Part shown: positions 29,604 through 36,334 of the stretch, in pieces
How positions within the stretch are numbered: position 1 is the stretch's first letter
Layout: each line of letters starts with the position of its first letter
From: Gammaproteobacteria bacterium
GTDB taxonomy: Bacteria; Pseudomonadota; Gammaproteobacteria; Arenicellales; Poriferihabitantaceae
Reading direction: 5' to 3'
Length of the DNA: 36,334 nucleotides
Assembly: GCA_030590945.1 (NCBI GenBank)
Contig: JAUVBY010000010.1
Coordinates: forward strand, 1-36,334
Translations under genes and position numbers: made by a program
Notes under the pieces: model-generated
Database searches by the model: none
What the model saw: the letters and a program-made list of their open reading frames with translations, nothing else
Told to the model about the DNA's origin: nothing

Positions 29604-32264
29604 TCAGCCTGCCAGTTGCCGTAATACGTAGTGCAAAATGCCACCATGGTCATAATATTCCCACTCTTTGGGCGTATCAATGCGTACTTTCGCGGTGAAG
29701 GTTTTCTGCTCACCCGCCTGATCAGTCACGGTAATGGTTACATTCTTCGCGCCCGCAATCACGCCTGTGATATCGTAGGTTTCCGTGCCATCCAGTTTCA
29801 ACGTCTCGCGCGTATCGCCTTCATTAAATTGTAAAGGCAACACGCCCATACCCACCAAATTCGACCGATGAATTCGCTCAAAACTTTCAACCAGTACCGC
29901 CTTCACGCCAAGTAATTTAACGCCTTTCGCCGCCCAATCTCTGGAGGAACCCGTGCCATACTCTTTACCACCGATGATCACAAGCGGTGTATTAGTCTGA
30001 CGGTAACGTTCAGCGGCATGAAAAATACTCATCACTTCACCATCAGGCTGATACACGGTCCAGCCTCCCTCGGTGCCGGGCGCCAGTTCATTGCGTAAGC
30101 GTATATTGGCAAACGTACCGCGCATCATCACTTCATGATTTCCTCGTCGCGACCCGTAGGAGTTAAATTCTACCGGGTCTACGCCGGCCTCTGAAAGATA
30201 TGCACCCGCCGGAGAATCTGCTTTTATCGCACCGGCCGGGGAAATATGATCCGTAGTAATTGAATCACCCAACCTGGCCAAAACACGCGCGCCGTTTATA
30301 TCGCCAAAACCCGGCGGTGTAGCCGTAATACCCTCGAAGTATGGCGGCTGCTGGATGTAACTCGAATCTTTGCTCCAGTTGAAACGATCCGATGCAGTTG
30401 TTTTAACCGCCTGCCAGTGCTCGTCACCTTTAAACACATCTTTGTATTTTTCAATGAATATATCCCGTGATAAGGCCGCATCAATCGCTGCATTCACTTC
30501 TGCCTGTGAAGGCCAGATATCACGCATATACACATCCTGACCATCGTTGCCCTGTCCCAACGGTTCGGTGTCTAAATCAATGCTCGTGGTACCGGCAAGC
30601 GCATAGGCCACAACCAACGGCGGTGATGCAAGAAAATTCATTCTAACTTCAGAATGCACGCGACCTTCAAAGTTTCGATTTCCTGATAGCACCGAACTGA
30701 CTACCAGATCACTTTTGTGAATCGCTTCGACAACCGGTTGAGGCAATGGGCCGGAATTACCAATACAAGTCGTACACCCGTAGCCGACGACATCAAAACC
30801 CAGAGCCGCCAGAGGCTCGATCAAACCGGCATTTTTAAGATATTCCGTCACCACTCGTGACCCCGGTGCGAGCGAAGTCTTCACCCAGGGTTTAACCGAT
30901 AGACCCAACTCAATGGCTTTTTTCGCGAGCAGGCCCGAAGCCATAATCACGCTGGGATTGGAAGTATTGGTACAGGAGGTAATGGCTGCGATAACGATAT
31001 CGCCATCGTGCATATCTACATCACGGCCATTGATCACCGTTGATGCACTGCGAGGAGTATCGCTGCCTGAAATTTCTGCCTGCGCCGCAAGTATCACCTG
31101 CTTTGCGTTTATAAGGTCTATCCTGTCCTGGGGACGCTTGGGACCGGCGATACATGGTTTGACCGTCGACATATCAAGGCTCAGGGTATCGCTATAATCC
31201 GCTTCGGCCGCGCCGCTCTCACGAAACATGCCCTGCGCCCTGGTATACGCTTCAACCAGCGCGATCTGTTCTTCGCTGCGACCGGAAAGATACAGGTAAT
31301 CGAGCGCAGCCTGATCGACCGGAAATATGCCGCAGGTTGCACCATACTCCGGCGCCATATTGGCGACGGTGGCCTGGTCTGCCAACGACAGATCGTCAAG
31401 CCCATCGCCGTAAAACTCAACAAATTTACCAACTACACCCTTCTCTCGCAGCATTTCAACAATGGTTAATACCAGGTCGGTCGCCGTGACACCTTCTCTA
31501 ATTTGCCCGCTTAACTTAAACCCTACCACCTGCGGTATTAGCATAGTAATTGGCTGGCCCAGCATCGCGGCTTCGGCTTCGATACCGCCCACACCCCAGC
31601 CTAATACACCCACACCATTAATCATCGTGGTATGTGAATCGGTACCGACAACCGTATCAGGGTACAGGCTAAATGAACCATCTGCCTGTTCACGCTTAAA
31701 AACCACCTGCGCAAGATTTTCCAGGTTGACCTGATGCACGATACCGGTGGAAGGCGGCACCACCCGAAAATCTTTAAATGCCTGTTGGCCCCACTTCAAA
31801 AAGGCGTAGCGTTCCGCATTGCGTTCATACTCGCGCTCAGTATTTTGTGTCAGTGCGTTACTGGTGCCAAAATTATCCACCATCACCGAGTGATCAATTA
31901 CCAGGTCTGCCGGGCTCAATGGGTTGATTTTATCCGGGTCTCCGCCTAAATCCTGCATGGCGTCGCGCATGGCGGCCAAATCAACCACCGCCGGAACACC
32001 AGTGAAATCCTGCATGAGTACACGTGCTGGCGTGAAAGCGATTTCGATAGTCGGTTCAGCGCTGGCATCCCAATTGGCCAGGGCGAGAATATGCTCACGA
32101 GTGATATTCTCACCGTCTTCAAAACGTAGTAAGTTTTCCAGGAGGATTTTTAAGGAATACGGTAGCCGATCAAGCTTTGCTTCATTTGCCAGCGCATTAA
32201 GCGAGTGGTATTGATATTCAGTTCCTTCAACGGTAAGCGTTTGTAATGCATCAAAAGTATTCAT
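29604..32264 (-). CDS. acnA: Aconitate hydratase A
   Basis: 886 aa, AcnA/IRP-type aconitase (E. coli AcnA 891). It interconverts citrate and isocitrate in the TCA cycle using a 4Fe-4S cluster. Cluster cysteines are in [13 protein letters not shown] and [15 protein letters not shown]. Other motifs are [33 protein letters not shown] and the C-terminal swivel segment [15 protein letters not shown]. It is not the AcnD type associated with the methylcitrate route, consistent with the methylmalonyl-CoA route for propionate seen here. A perfect TATAAT on the minus strand (32302-32297) lies ~33 bp before the start. An inverted repeat ATGTA...TACAT overlaps the promoter region. Confidence 0.96.
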   Translation of the reverse strand: MNTFDALQTLTVEGTEYQYHSLNALANEAKLDRLPYSLKILLENLLRFEDGENITREHILALANWDASAEPTIEIAFTPARVLMQDFTGVPAVVDLAAMRDAMQDLGGDPDKINPLSPADLVIDHSVMVDNFGTSNALTQNTEREYERNAERYAFLKWGQQAFKDFRVVPPSTGIVHQVNLENLAQVVFKREQADGSFSLYPDTVVGTDSHTTMINGVGVLGWGVGGIEAEAAMLGQPITMLIPQVVGFKLSGQIREGVTATDLVLTIVEMLREKGVVGKFVEFYGDGLDDLSLADQATVANMAPEYGATCGIFPVDQAALDYLYLSGRSEEQIALVEAYTRAQGMFRESGAAEADYSDTLSLDMSTVKPCIAGPKRPQDRIDLINAKQVILAAQAEISGSDTPRSASTVINGRDVDMHDGDIVIAAITSCTNTSNPSVIMASGLLAKKAIELGLSVKPWVKTSLAPGSRVVTEYLKNAGLIEPLAALGFDVVGYGCTTCIGNSGPLPQPVVEAIHKSDLVVSSVLSGNRNFEGRVHSEVRMNFLASPPLVVAYALAGTTSIDLDTEPLGQGNDGQDVYMRDIWPSQAEVNAAIDAALSRDIFIEKYKDVFKGDEHWQAVKTTASDRFNWSKDSSYIQQPPYFEGITATPPGFGDINGARVLARLGDSITTDHISPAGAIKADSPAGAYLSEAGVDPVEFNSYGSRRGNHEVMMRGTFANIRLRNELAPGTEGGWTVYQPDGEVMSIFHAAERYRQTNTPLVIIGGKEYGTGSSRDWAAKGVKLLGVKAVLVESFERIHRSNLVGMGVLPLQFNEGDTRETLKLDGTETYDITGVIAGAKNVTITVTDQAGEQKTFTAKVRIDTPKEWEYYDHGGILHYVLRQLAG

Positions 32265-32296
32265 AATATTTTCTTATGGTAAGTTACTATTTATCT

Positions 32297-32302
32297 ATTA
32301 TA
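32297..32302 (-). promoter_or_regulatory. Putative -10 box of acnA
   Basis: TATAAT on the minus strand, about 33 bp before the acnA ATG, in AT-rich DNA. The -35 region (ATGTAA) is poor, so an activator may be needed. Confidence 0.45.
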
Positions 32303-32376
32303 CCTTATGTATCGTCTGTTTACATCCAGGCTATTTATGCTGTGATGAAAAAAGCTATACAGCTTCTCTTTCTGGT

Positions 32377-33195
32377 TTAGCCATGCCGGCCGGGTTGATT
32401 GTACATTTGAACCCATTCAAACCAGGCATCGTAAAGATCAGGGCTACACGCCGCAATCGCGGATTGTTTAATCAATTTGTTTGATTTTATTGGCTTGCCC
32501 TCAAGCCGCGATGCGATTCCGCCTGATTCCGACAAAATCAGATGCCCGGCGGCATGATCCCACAGGTGCTGACCTCCGTGTAAATACAACTGGATGCGAT
32601 TGGCTGCCAGCCAGCACCACTCCAGAACACAACTGCCCATATTTCGTTGTGAACGATAAGGCGGGCAACTCACCAGTCGCTCGGCCAGCGCACCGGTCAG
32701 ACGCTTGTAGTCCACATTTGCAACACAACTGTTGAGCGTATCGATACGGCCCGGATACAAGCGTTGCCCGTTCAAATACGCGCCTTCACCCCGTTTTGCA
32801 GTAAAACTTTCTGCGCGGTTCGGGTCATATATAACCGCAAGCTGGGTTTCGCCATTTTTCACATAAGCAAGTGATAAACCATATATGGGAAAACCCACGG
32901 TAAAATTTGTGGTGCCGTCCAGCGGGTCCAGAACCCACAACCCCTGCTCTGAATACGTCAGCATATCCTGCTGTTCGCCATGCGCCATTTCCTCGCCCAG
33001 CATAGGCGTCTGTGGCGAGTACGCTTTGAGCGCCGCTTGAATTTTATGCTGCAAATTGGCATCGACCTCGGTAACCACACTGCCGTCCGGCTTGGCGCGT
33101 TGCGCAATCTCGCCTACGGCCTGGCTATCAGGAAGATAGCGTTGCGCAGCGTCAATCAGGATATTTTCTAAAACATGAATGTCAGGCACAGGCAT
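32377..33195 (-). CDS. Inositol monophosphatase family phosphatase
   Basis: 272 aa, the typical size for the family (SuhB, CysQ/BPNT, fructose-1,6-bisphosphatase relatives). It is a lithium-sensitive, Mg-dependent phosphatase fold. Metal motifs are GEEM (E68-E69), WVLDPLDGTTNF (D90-F98) and WDHAAGHLILSESGG near the C-terminus. The substrate could be inositol-1-phosphate, PAP or a related sugar phosphate; sequence alone does not decide. It has no signal peptide, is upstream of acnA on the same strand by 112 bp, and is divergent from the TonB-like gene. Confidence 0.9.
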   Translation of the reverse strand: MPVPDIHVLENILIDAAQRYLPDSQAVGEIAQRAKPDGSVVTEVDANLQHKIQAALKAYSPQTPMLGEEMAHGEQQDMLTYSEQGLWVLDPLDGTTNFTVGFPIYGLSLAYVKNGETQLAVIYDPNRAESFTAKRGEGAYLNGQRLYPGRIDTLNSCVANVDYKRLTGALAERLVSCPPYRSQRNMGSCVLEWCWLAANRIQLYLHGGQHLWDHAAGHLILSESGGIASRLEGKPIKSNKLIKQSAIAACSPDLYDAWFEWVQMYNQPGRHG

Positions 33196-33271
33196 GAATT
33201 AAGAATTTCGATAAGTAGTATTGTACTGATTATATCGCGAGACCCCGCAGTATTTGCTAACAATTTTGCGC

Positions 33272-33277
33272 TATAAT
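33272..33277 (+). promoter_or_regulatory. Putative -10 box of the tonB-like gene
   Basis: TATAAT with a run of T-rich sequence upstream but no good TTGACA. RNA would begin near 33284, giving a ~26-nt leader to the TTG start. Confidence 0.45.
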
Positions 33278-33309
33278 GAGCTTCACTAACTACTCACTTC
33301 TTCGGGCAA

Positions 33310-34062
33310 TTGGCACGCTACCACGCCGTAAATTCATTCGCGCAGCAAAAACTCGCTAAACAGGATAGCGAGTCCATTTTCTGGAATTTCTCCGGCTCAA
33401 CACTAATCCATATCTTCGTCATTCTAGGACTGGGATTCTACGTATCTCAGGTGGAGCCACCCCCGCAGCAACGCACGATTACGGTCAACCTTAAATCCGT
33501 ATCCGAACTCAGTGCTGAAACCAAAATAGGCAAAGGCGCACAAATGCAAAAAGAGGCGGGCCAGTCTTCTGAACAGCGTACAGAAGATATCATCCGTATA
33601 GAAGATGGAAACACACCCTTTGATAGCGGAACATTTGTACTCGCGCAGGAACGCCTGATCAAAGATATACAGGAAAATAAATCCGCGATGGAAGAGAGTG
33701 AGCGCATTGGTTTTCTGGGCGTTTACGATGATCAGCCAGCTTATCGTCAATATCAACAATACTGGCAGACCTATGTCAGCGAGTTTGGTACGCAGCACTA
33801 CCCCGGGGAATTAATAGAAAAAGGGTTAAACGGCTCACTTGAACTGGATATCGCAATCGATCGACACGGCGTGGTACGCAGCACGACCATCCATCGATCT
33901 TCAGGCAATGCAACGATCGACAATGCCGCCATTAAAATTGCGGTGGCCGCAGGCCCCTATAAATCCCTGCCTGAAGGCATGGCTAAAGACATTGACGTAC
34001 TGCATATTATTCGAATCTGGGAATTTAACAATAGCACGCTAAGCAGTCGGGCCAGGCAATGA
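33310..34062 (+). CDS. TonB-family energy transducer
   Basis: 250 aa. A short cytoplasmic N-terminus is followed by one membrane anchor (TLIHIFVILGLGFYV, ~31-45), a PPPQQR stub, a long polar periplasmic linker, and a TonB C-terminal domain (~165-240: GSLELDIAIDRHGVVRSTTI, IRIWEF). TonB couples the inner-membrane proton motive force to outer-membrane receptors. The usual long Pro-Glu/Lys spacer is missing, so reach across the periplasm depends on the polar linker. The start codon is TTG; the frame has no ATG/GTG between it and an upstream stop at 33277. exbB/exbD are not nearby. In many gammaproteobacteria this gene lies between gshB and yqgE; gshB is absent here. Confidence 0.82.
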   Translation: MARYHAVNSFAQQKLAKQDSESIFWNFSGSTLIHIFVILGLGFYVSQVEPPPQQRTITVNLKSVSELSAETKIGKGAQMQKEAGQSSEQRTEDIIRIEDGNTPFDSGTFVLAQERLIKDIQENKSAMEESERIGFLGVYDDQPAYRQYQQYWQTYVSEFGTQHYPGELIEKGLNGSLELDIAIDRHGVVRSTTIHRSSGNATIDNAAIKIAVAAGPYKSLPEGMAKDIDVLHIIRIWEFNNSTLSSRARQ

Positions 34063-34072
34063 ACCTCGGAGC

Positions 34073-34223
34073 CTGTCGGATTTAGCATGTTTCGTTCAAA
34101 ACCCACGAATATCGATAAACTGAGCCTATTATGATCGTCAAATGGAGCAACCATTCTTCTCACACAATAAACTCATTTTATTCGATCTCGAGGATTTTGC
34201 TCCAAAACAGCCAAATCCGACAG
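34073..34223. mobile_element. Possible MITE: 151-bp element with ~20-bp imperfect terminal inverted repeats
   Basis: Ends CTGTCGGATTTAGCATGTTT and, in reverse, CTGTCGGATTTGGC-TGTTT: 11 perfect pairs extending to ~18 of 20. Inside is a second inverted pair, GGAGCAA (34144-34150) / TTGCTCC (34197-34203). It lies between the TonB-like gene and yqgE and encodes no plausible protein. A non-autonomous element or an IS end remnant is likely. No clear target-site duplication is visible. Confidence 0.55.
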
Positions 34224-34298
34224 CCCCCAGGAGATTGATATTCAGTTTGTTGCCCGCATTTTCAGGTAATATACATTGACGGATATAAACTATTTATT

Positions 34299-34868
34299 AT
34301 GAATACCACCATCGAGACCAGCCTGGAAAACCAGTTTTTGATTGCCATGCCCCAATTAAAAGATTCGCTTTTTGGCGACACCGTGTCGGTGGTTTGTCAG
34401 CATAGCGAAGAAGGCGCCATCGCGCTGGTAATTAATAAAACTTTACCGCAAACCCTGGGCGAAGTGTTTAAGCAGATGAATCTGTCGGTGGACAGCCTGA
34501 AAAACCCGGATCAGGCCATATTATTTGGCGGCCCGGTTCAACCCGAGGCCGGTTTCGTATTGCATACCGAAAAGGGCCAATGGCAATCGACACTCAGCAT
34601 CAGCGAGACCCTTTATCTGACCTCTTCCAAAGACATACTCGAGGCCATCAGCGAACTTAAAGGACCGGAAGATTATTTATTTATACTGGGTTATTCTGGC
34701 TGGTCTTCCGGGCAAATCGAACAGGAACTCGAACAAAATAGCTGGTTACACAGCCCGATCGAATCCGATATTGTATTCAATACACCCCCGGATAGAATCT
34801 CAGACCAGGTCATCAAAAAACTCGGTATTGACCCACACCGAATTTCAAATCAGATCGGCCACGCCTGA
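34299..34868 (+). CDS. yqgE: YqgE/AlgH family protein (DUF179)
   Basis: 189 aa, the usual length. Family features: LENQFLIAMPQLKDSLFGDTV at the N-terminus, GAIALVINKTL, ILFGGPVQPEAGFVLH, and LFILGYSGWSSGQIEQELEQNSWL. Cytoplasmic protein of unknown biochemical role, almost always next to ruvX/yqgF in gammaproteobacteria, as here (17 bp apart). It is separated from the TonB-like gene by the repeat element. Confidence 0.93.
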   Translation: MNTTIETSLENQFLIAMPQLKDSLFGDTVSVVCQHSEEGAIALVINKTLPQTLGEVFKQMNLSVDSLKNPDQAILFGGPVQPEAGFVLHTEKGQWQSTLSISETLYLTSSKDILEAISELKGPEDYLFILGYSGWSSGQIEQELEQNSWLHSPIESDIVFNTPPDRISDQVIKKLGIDPHRISNQIGHA

Positions 34869-34885
34869 GTTTTACAAAGCTGCTC

Positions 34886-35335
34886 GTGCCGACAAGCTAT
34901 CTGGCCTTTGATTACGGCACTAAACGTACCGGACTGGCAGTGGGTAACGATCTACTGTGTACCACACAGCCGCTACCGGCGATTGCAACCTCATTATTAC
35001 GCGATGCCGACGGAAAACTGGTTCTGTCGACTATCCGGAAAATTGTCAAAACCTGGGAAATACAACACCTGATCTTTGGTGCCCCGCTTGATTCACAGGC
35101 GCAGGAAACAGATTTAAGCAAACGCATCAAACGCTTTGGCCATCAGCTGGGCAATGCACTGGCGCTGCCTGTCGATTTCGCCGATGAGCGCTATAGCTCG
35201 AGTGAAGCTGACCGTTTGCTGCGAGATAACCAGCCAGGCGGCAGGAAATTTACTGCAAAAAAGATCGCCTTGCGTGATTCAGTCGCTGCGCAACTGATCC
35301 TGGAAGCCTATTTTTCAGAGATAAAGAGAAACTAA
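34886..35335 (+). CDS. ruvX: Holliday junction resolvase-like protein RuvX (YqgF)
   Basis: 149 aa, start codon GTG. RNase H-fold protein with the first acidic residue in AFDYGTKRTGLAVG, the middle FGAPLD and DERYSSSEAD, and the last aspartate in RDSVAAQLILEAYF. YqgF is implicated in 16S rRNA 5'-end maturation and has a RuvC-like fold. It follows yqgE in the same transcript. In Pseudomonas-like genomes pyrR and pyrB come next; here an acyl-CoA dehydrogenase gene follows instead. Confidence 0.94.
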   Translation: MPTSYLAFDYGTKRTGLAVGNDLLCTTQPLPAIATSLLRDADGKLVLSTIRKIVKTWEIQHLIFGAPLDSQAQETDLSKRIKRFGHQLGNALALPVDFADERYSSSEADRLLRDNQPGGRKFTAKKIALRDSVAAQLILEAYFSEIKRN

Positions 35336-35352
35336 ATCAACGTTTTTACAGG

Positions 35353-35381
35353 TTGACGTTTACGTAAACGTCATATATCTT
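35353..35381 (+). promoter_or_regulatory. Promoter with a 20-bp palindrome resembling a LiuR site
   Basis: TGACGTTTACGTAAACGTCA (35354-35373) is a perfect palindrome. It fills the spacer between TTGACG (35353-35358, -35) and TATCTT (35376-35381, -10, 17-bp spacing), the placement typical of MerR-family regulators. The core TTTACGTAAA and the isovaleryl-CoA dehydrogenase gene behind it fit LiuR, the MerR-type regulator of leucine/isovalerate catabolism in proteobacteria (comparison from memory). Confidence 0.65.
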
Positions 35382-35409
35382 TTGGCTAGTCTAAAATCTG
35401 CCCTGTCCC

Positions 35410-36334
35410 ATGATTCAACTCCCCGGCCTTAACTTCAATCTTGGCGAAGATATTGATTTACTGCGCGATGCAGTGCAGAGCTTCGCGCAGCAGGAAATTG
35501 CGCCGTTCGCGGCTGAAATTGATGCACAAAACGACTTCCCTGCCCCGCTGTGGAAAAAACTGGGTGACATGGGACTGCTCGGCGTTACTGCGCCTGAAGA
35601 ATATGGCGGCGCCAATATGGGCTACCTGGCGCATATCGTGGCCATGGAAGAAATCTCCCGCGCCTCGGCATCAGTTGCTCTAAGCTACGGCGCACATTCC
35701 AATTTATGCGTAAACCAGATCAGGCGCAATGGAAACGAGGCTCAAAAACAACAATACCTGCCAAATTTAATCAGCGGTGAACATATAGGCGCACTGGCCA
35801 TGTCAGAACCCAATGCCGGTTCGGATATCGTCAGCATGAAAATGAGTGCACAGAAAAAAGGCGACCATTACGTACTCAACGGTACCAAGATGTGGATCAC
35901 CAATGGCCCGGATGCCGACACCATTGTGGTCTATGCCAAAACCGATACAAGTGCCGGGGCCAGAGGCATTACCGCGTTTATTGTAGAACGGGGCTTTGGT
36001 TTTCAAAGCGCGCAAAAACTCGATAAGCTGGGCATGCGCGGCTCCAATACCGGAGAACTGGTATTCAAAGATGTGGAAGTGCCCGAAGAGAATATTCTAG
36101 GCGCCTTGAATAAAGGCGTAAACGTGTTAATGAGCGGCCTGGATTATGAGCGCGCGGTACTCGCGGCTGGTCCGACCGGTATTATGCTGGCCTGCATGGA
36201 CATCGTGGTACCCTACATTCACCAACGCGAACAGTTTGGCCAGCCCATCGGAGAATTCCAGCTTATTCAGGGCAAAATTGCCGATATGTATACCACCATG
36301 AACGCCTGTCGTGCATACGTATACGCCGTCGGGC
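35410..36334 (+). CDS. ivd: Isovaleryl-CoA dehydrogenase, 5' part (runs off the window)
   Basis: 308 residues are visible from ATG 35410, open to the last base; the track misses it because the stop lies outside. It oxidises isovaleryl-CoA to 3-methylcrotonyl-CoA in leucine breakdown, passing electrons to ETF via FAD. Visible: [28 protein letters not shown] (FAD/substrate signature), [26 protein letters not shown], and [15 protein letters not shown] with E247 at the catalytic-base position of isovaleryl-CoA dehydrogenases. This position separates it from short-chain enzymes, whose base lies near the C-terminus. There is no Shine-Dalgarno; the palindromic promoter is ~30 bp upstream. Methylcrotonyl-CoA carboxylase genes would be expected next. 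Confidence 0.9.
   Translation, partial: MIQLPGLNFNLGEDIDLLRDAVQSFAQQEIAPFAAEIDAQNDFPAPLWKKLGDMGLLGVTAPEEYGGANMGYLAHIVAMEEISRASASVALSYGAHSNLCVNQIRRNGNEAQKQQYLPNLISGEHIGALAMSEPNAGSDIVSMKMSAQKKGDHYVLNGTKMWITNGPDADTIVVYAKTDTSAGARGITAFIVERGFGFQSAQKLDKLGMRGSNTGELVFKDVEVPEENILGALNKGVNVLMSGLDYERAVLAAGPTGIMLACMDIVVPYIHQREQFGQPIGEFQLIQGKIADMYTTMNACRAYVYAVG

Noticed and set aside
33957-34163. Minus-strand 68-aa ORF in the MITE-like region
   Set aside because: It begins inside the repeat and runs into the antisense of the TonB-like gene; no transposase motif visible.

Overview
The window reads as a chromosomal segment of a gammaproteobacterium. Supporting signs are the queA-tgt pair, the tonB-family/yqgE/ruvX run, a single-chain GcvP, AcnA-type aconitase and compact operons with 4-bp ATGA overlaps. 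I cannot name a genus. There is no rRNA, tRNA, CRISPR array, integrase or transposase gene. The only mobile-like element is a possible 151-bp non-coding MITE.

Layout, left to right. (1) 1-1.1 kb: 3' end of a FabD-like malonyl-CoA:ACP acyltransferase, then an outer-membrane beta-barrel protein closed by a strong terminator. (2) 1.1-9.5 kb, plus strand: a LeuB-like dehydrogenase, then a complete propionyl-CoA to succinyl-CoA module (B12-dependent methylmalonyl-CoA mutase, PccB, PccA, MeaB GTPase, methylmalonyl-CoA epimerase). (3) 9.5-14.2 kb, minus strand: a tight three-gene envelope operon of unknown function. It encodes a DUF389 membrane protein with a degenerate diacylglycerol-kinase-like N-terminus, an orphan periplasmic-binding lipoprotein, and a CAP-like secreted protein with a strict 34-residue cysteine repeat. 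(4) 14.3-19.5 kb, minus strand: a 64-aa soluble protein with its own terminator, then queA-tgt-(Sel1/SPOR protein) and an OmpA-domain coiled-coil protein. (5) 19.6-21.7 kb, minus strand: LysR regulator, N-formylglutamate amidohydrolase-family protein, and a GFA-family gene interrupted by one in-frame TGA at a position where the family normally has Cys. (6) 21.8-27.3 kb, plus strand: gcvT-gcvH-gcvP-lipA, the glycine cleavage system with the enzyme that lipoylates GcvH. (7) 27.3-29.4 kb: a glycosyltransferase resembling the GM2-synthase type, a 504-bp non-annotated stretch holding a palindrome, a 32-aa membrane peptide and several RNA hairpins, then a Crp/Fnr regulator. (8) 29.6-33.2 kb, minus strand: acnA and an inositol-monophosphatase-family enzyme. 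(9) 33.3-36.3 kb, plus strand: TonB-like protein, MITE-like repeat, yqgE, ruvX, and the 5' part of an isovaleryl-CoA dehydrogenase gene preceded by a perfect 20-bp palindrome resembling LiuR sites.

Metabolic logic. Branched-chain amino acid and odd-chain acid breakdown appears at both ends (isovaleryl-CoA dehydrogenase; propionyl-CoA carboxylase and mutase), feeding succinyl-CoA into the TCA cycle, where AcnA acts. Glycine cleavage, its lipoyl synthase, and the divergent LysR/formylglutamate/GFA genes suggest a one-carbon neighbourhood.

The least explained parts, and the best candidates for something undescribed, are the DUF389/lipoprotein/CAP-repeat operon, the structured 28.2-28.6 kb region with its membrane peptide, and the TGA-interrupted GFA gene. 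Coordinates of short sites were read by eye and may be off by a base.
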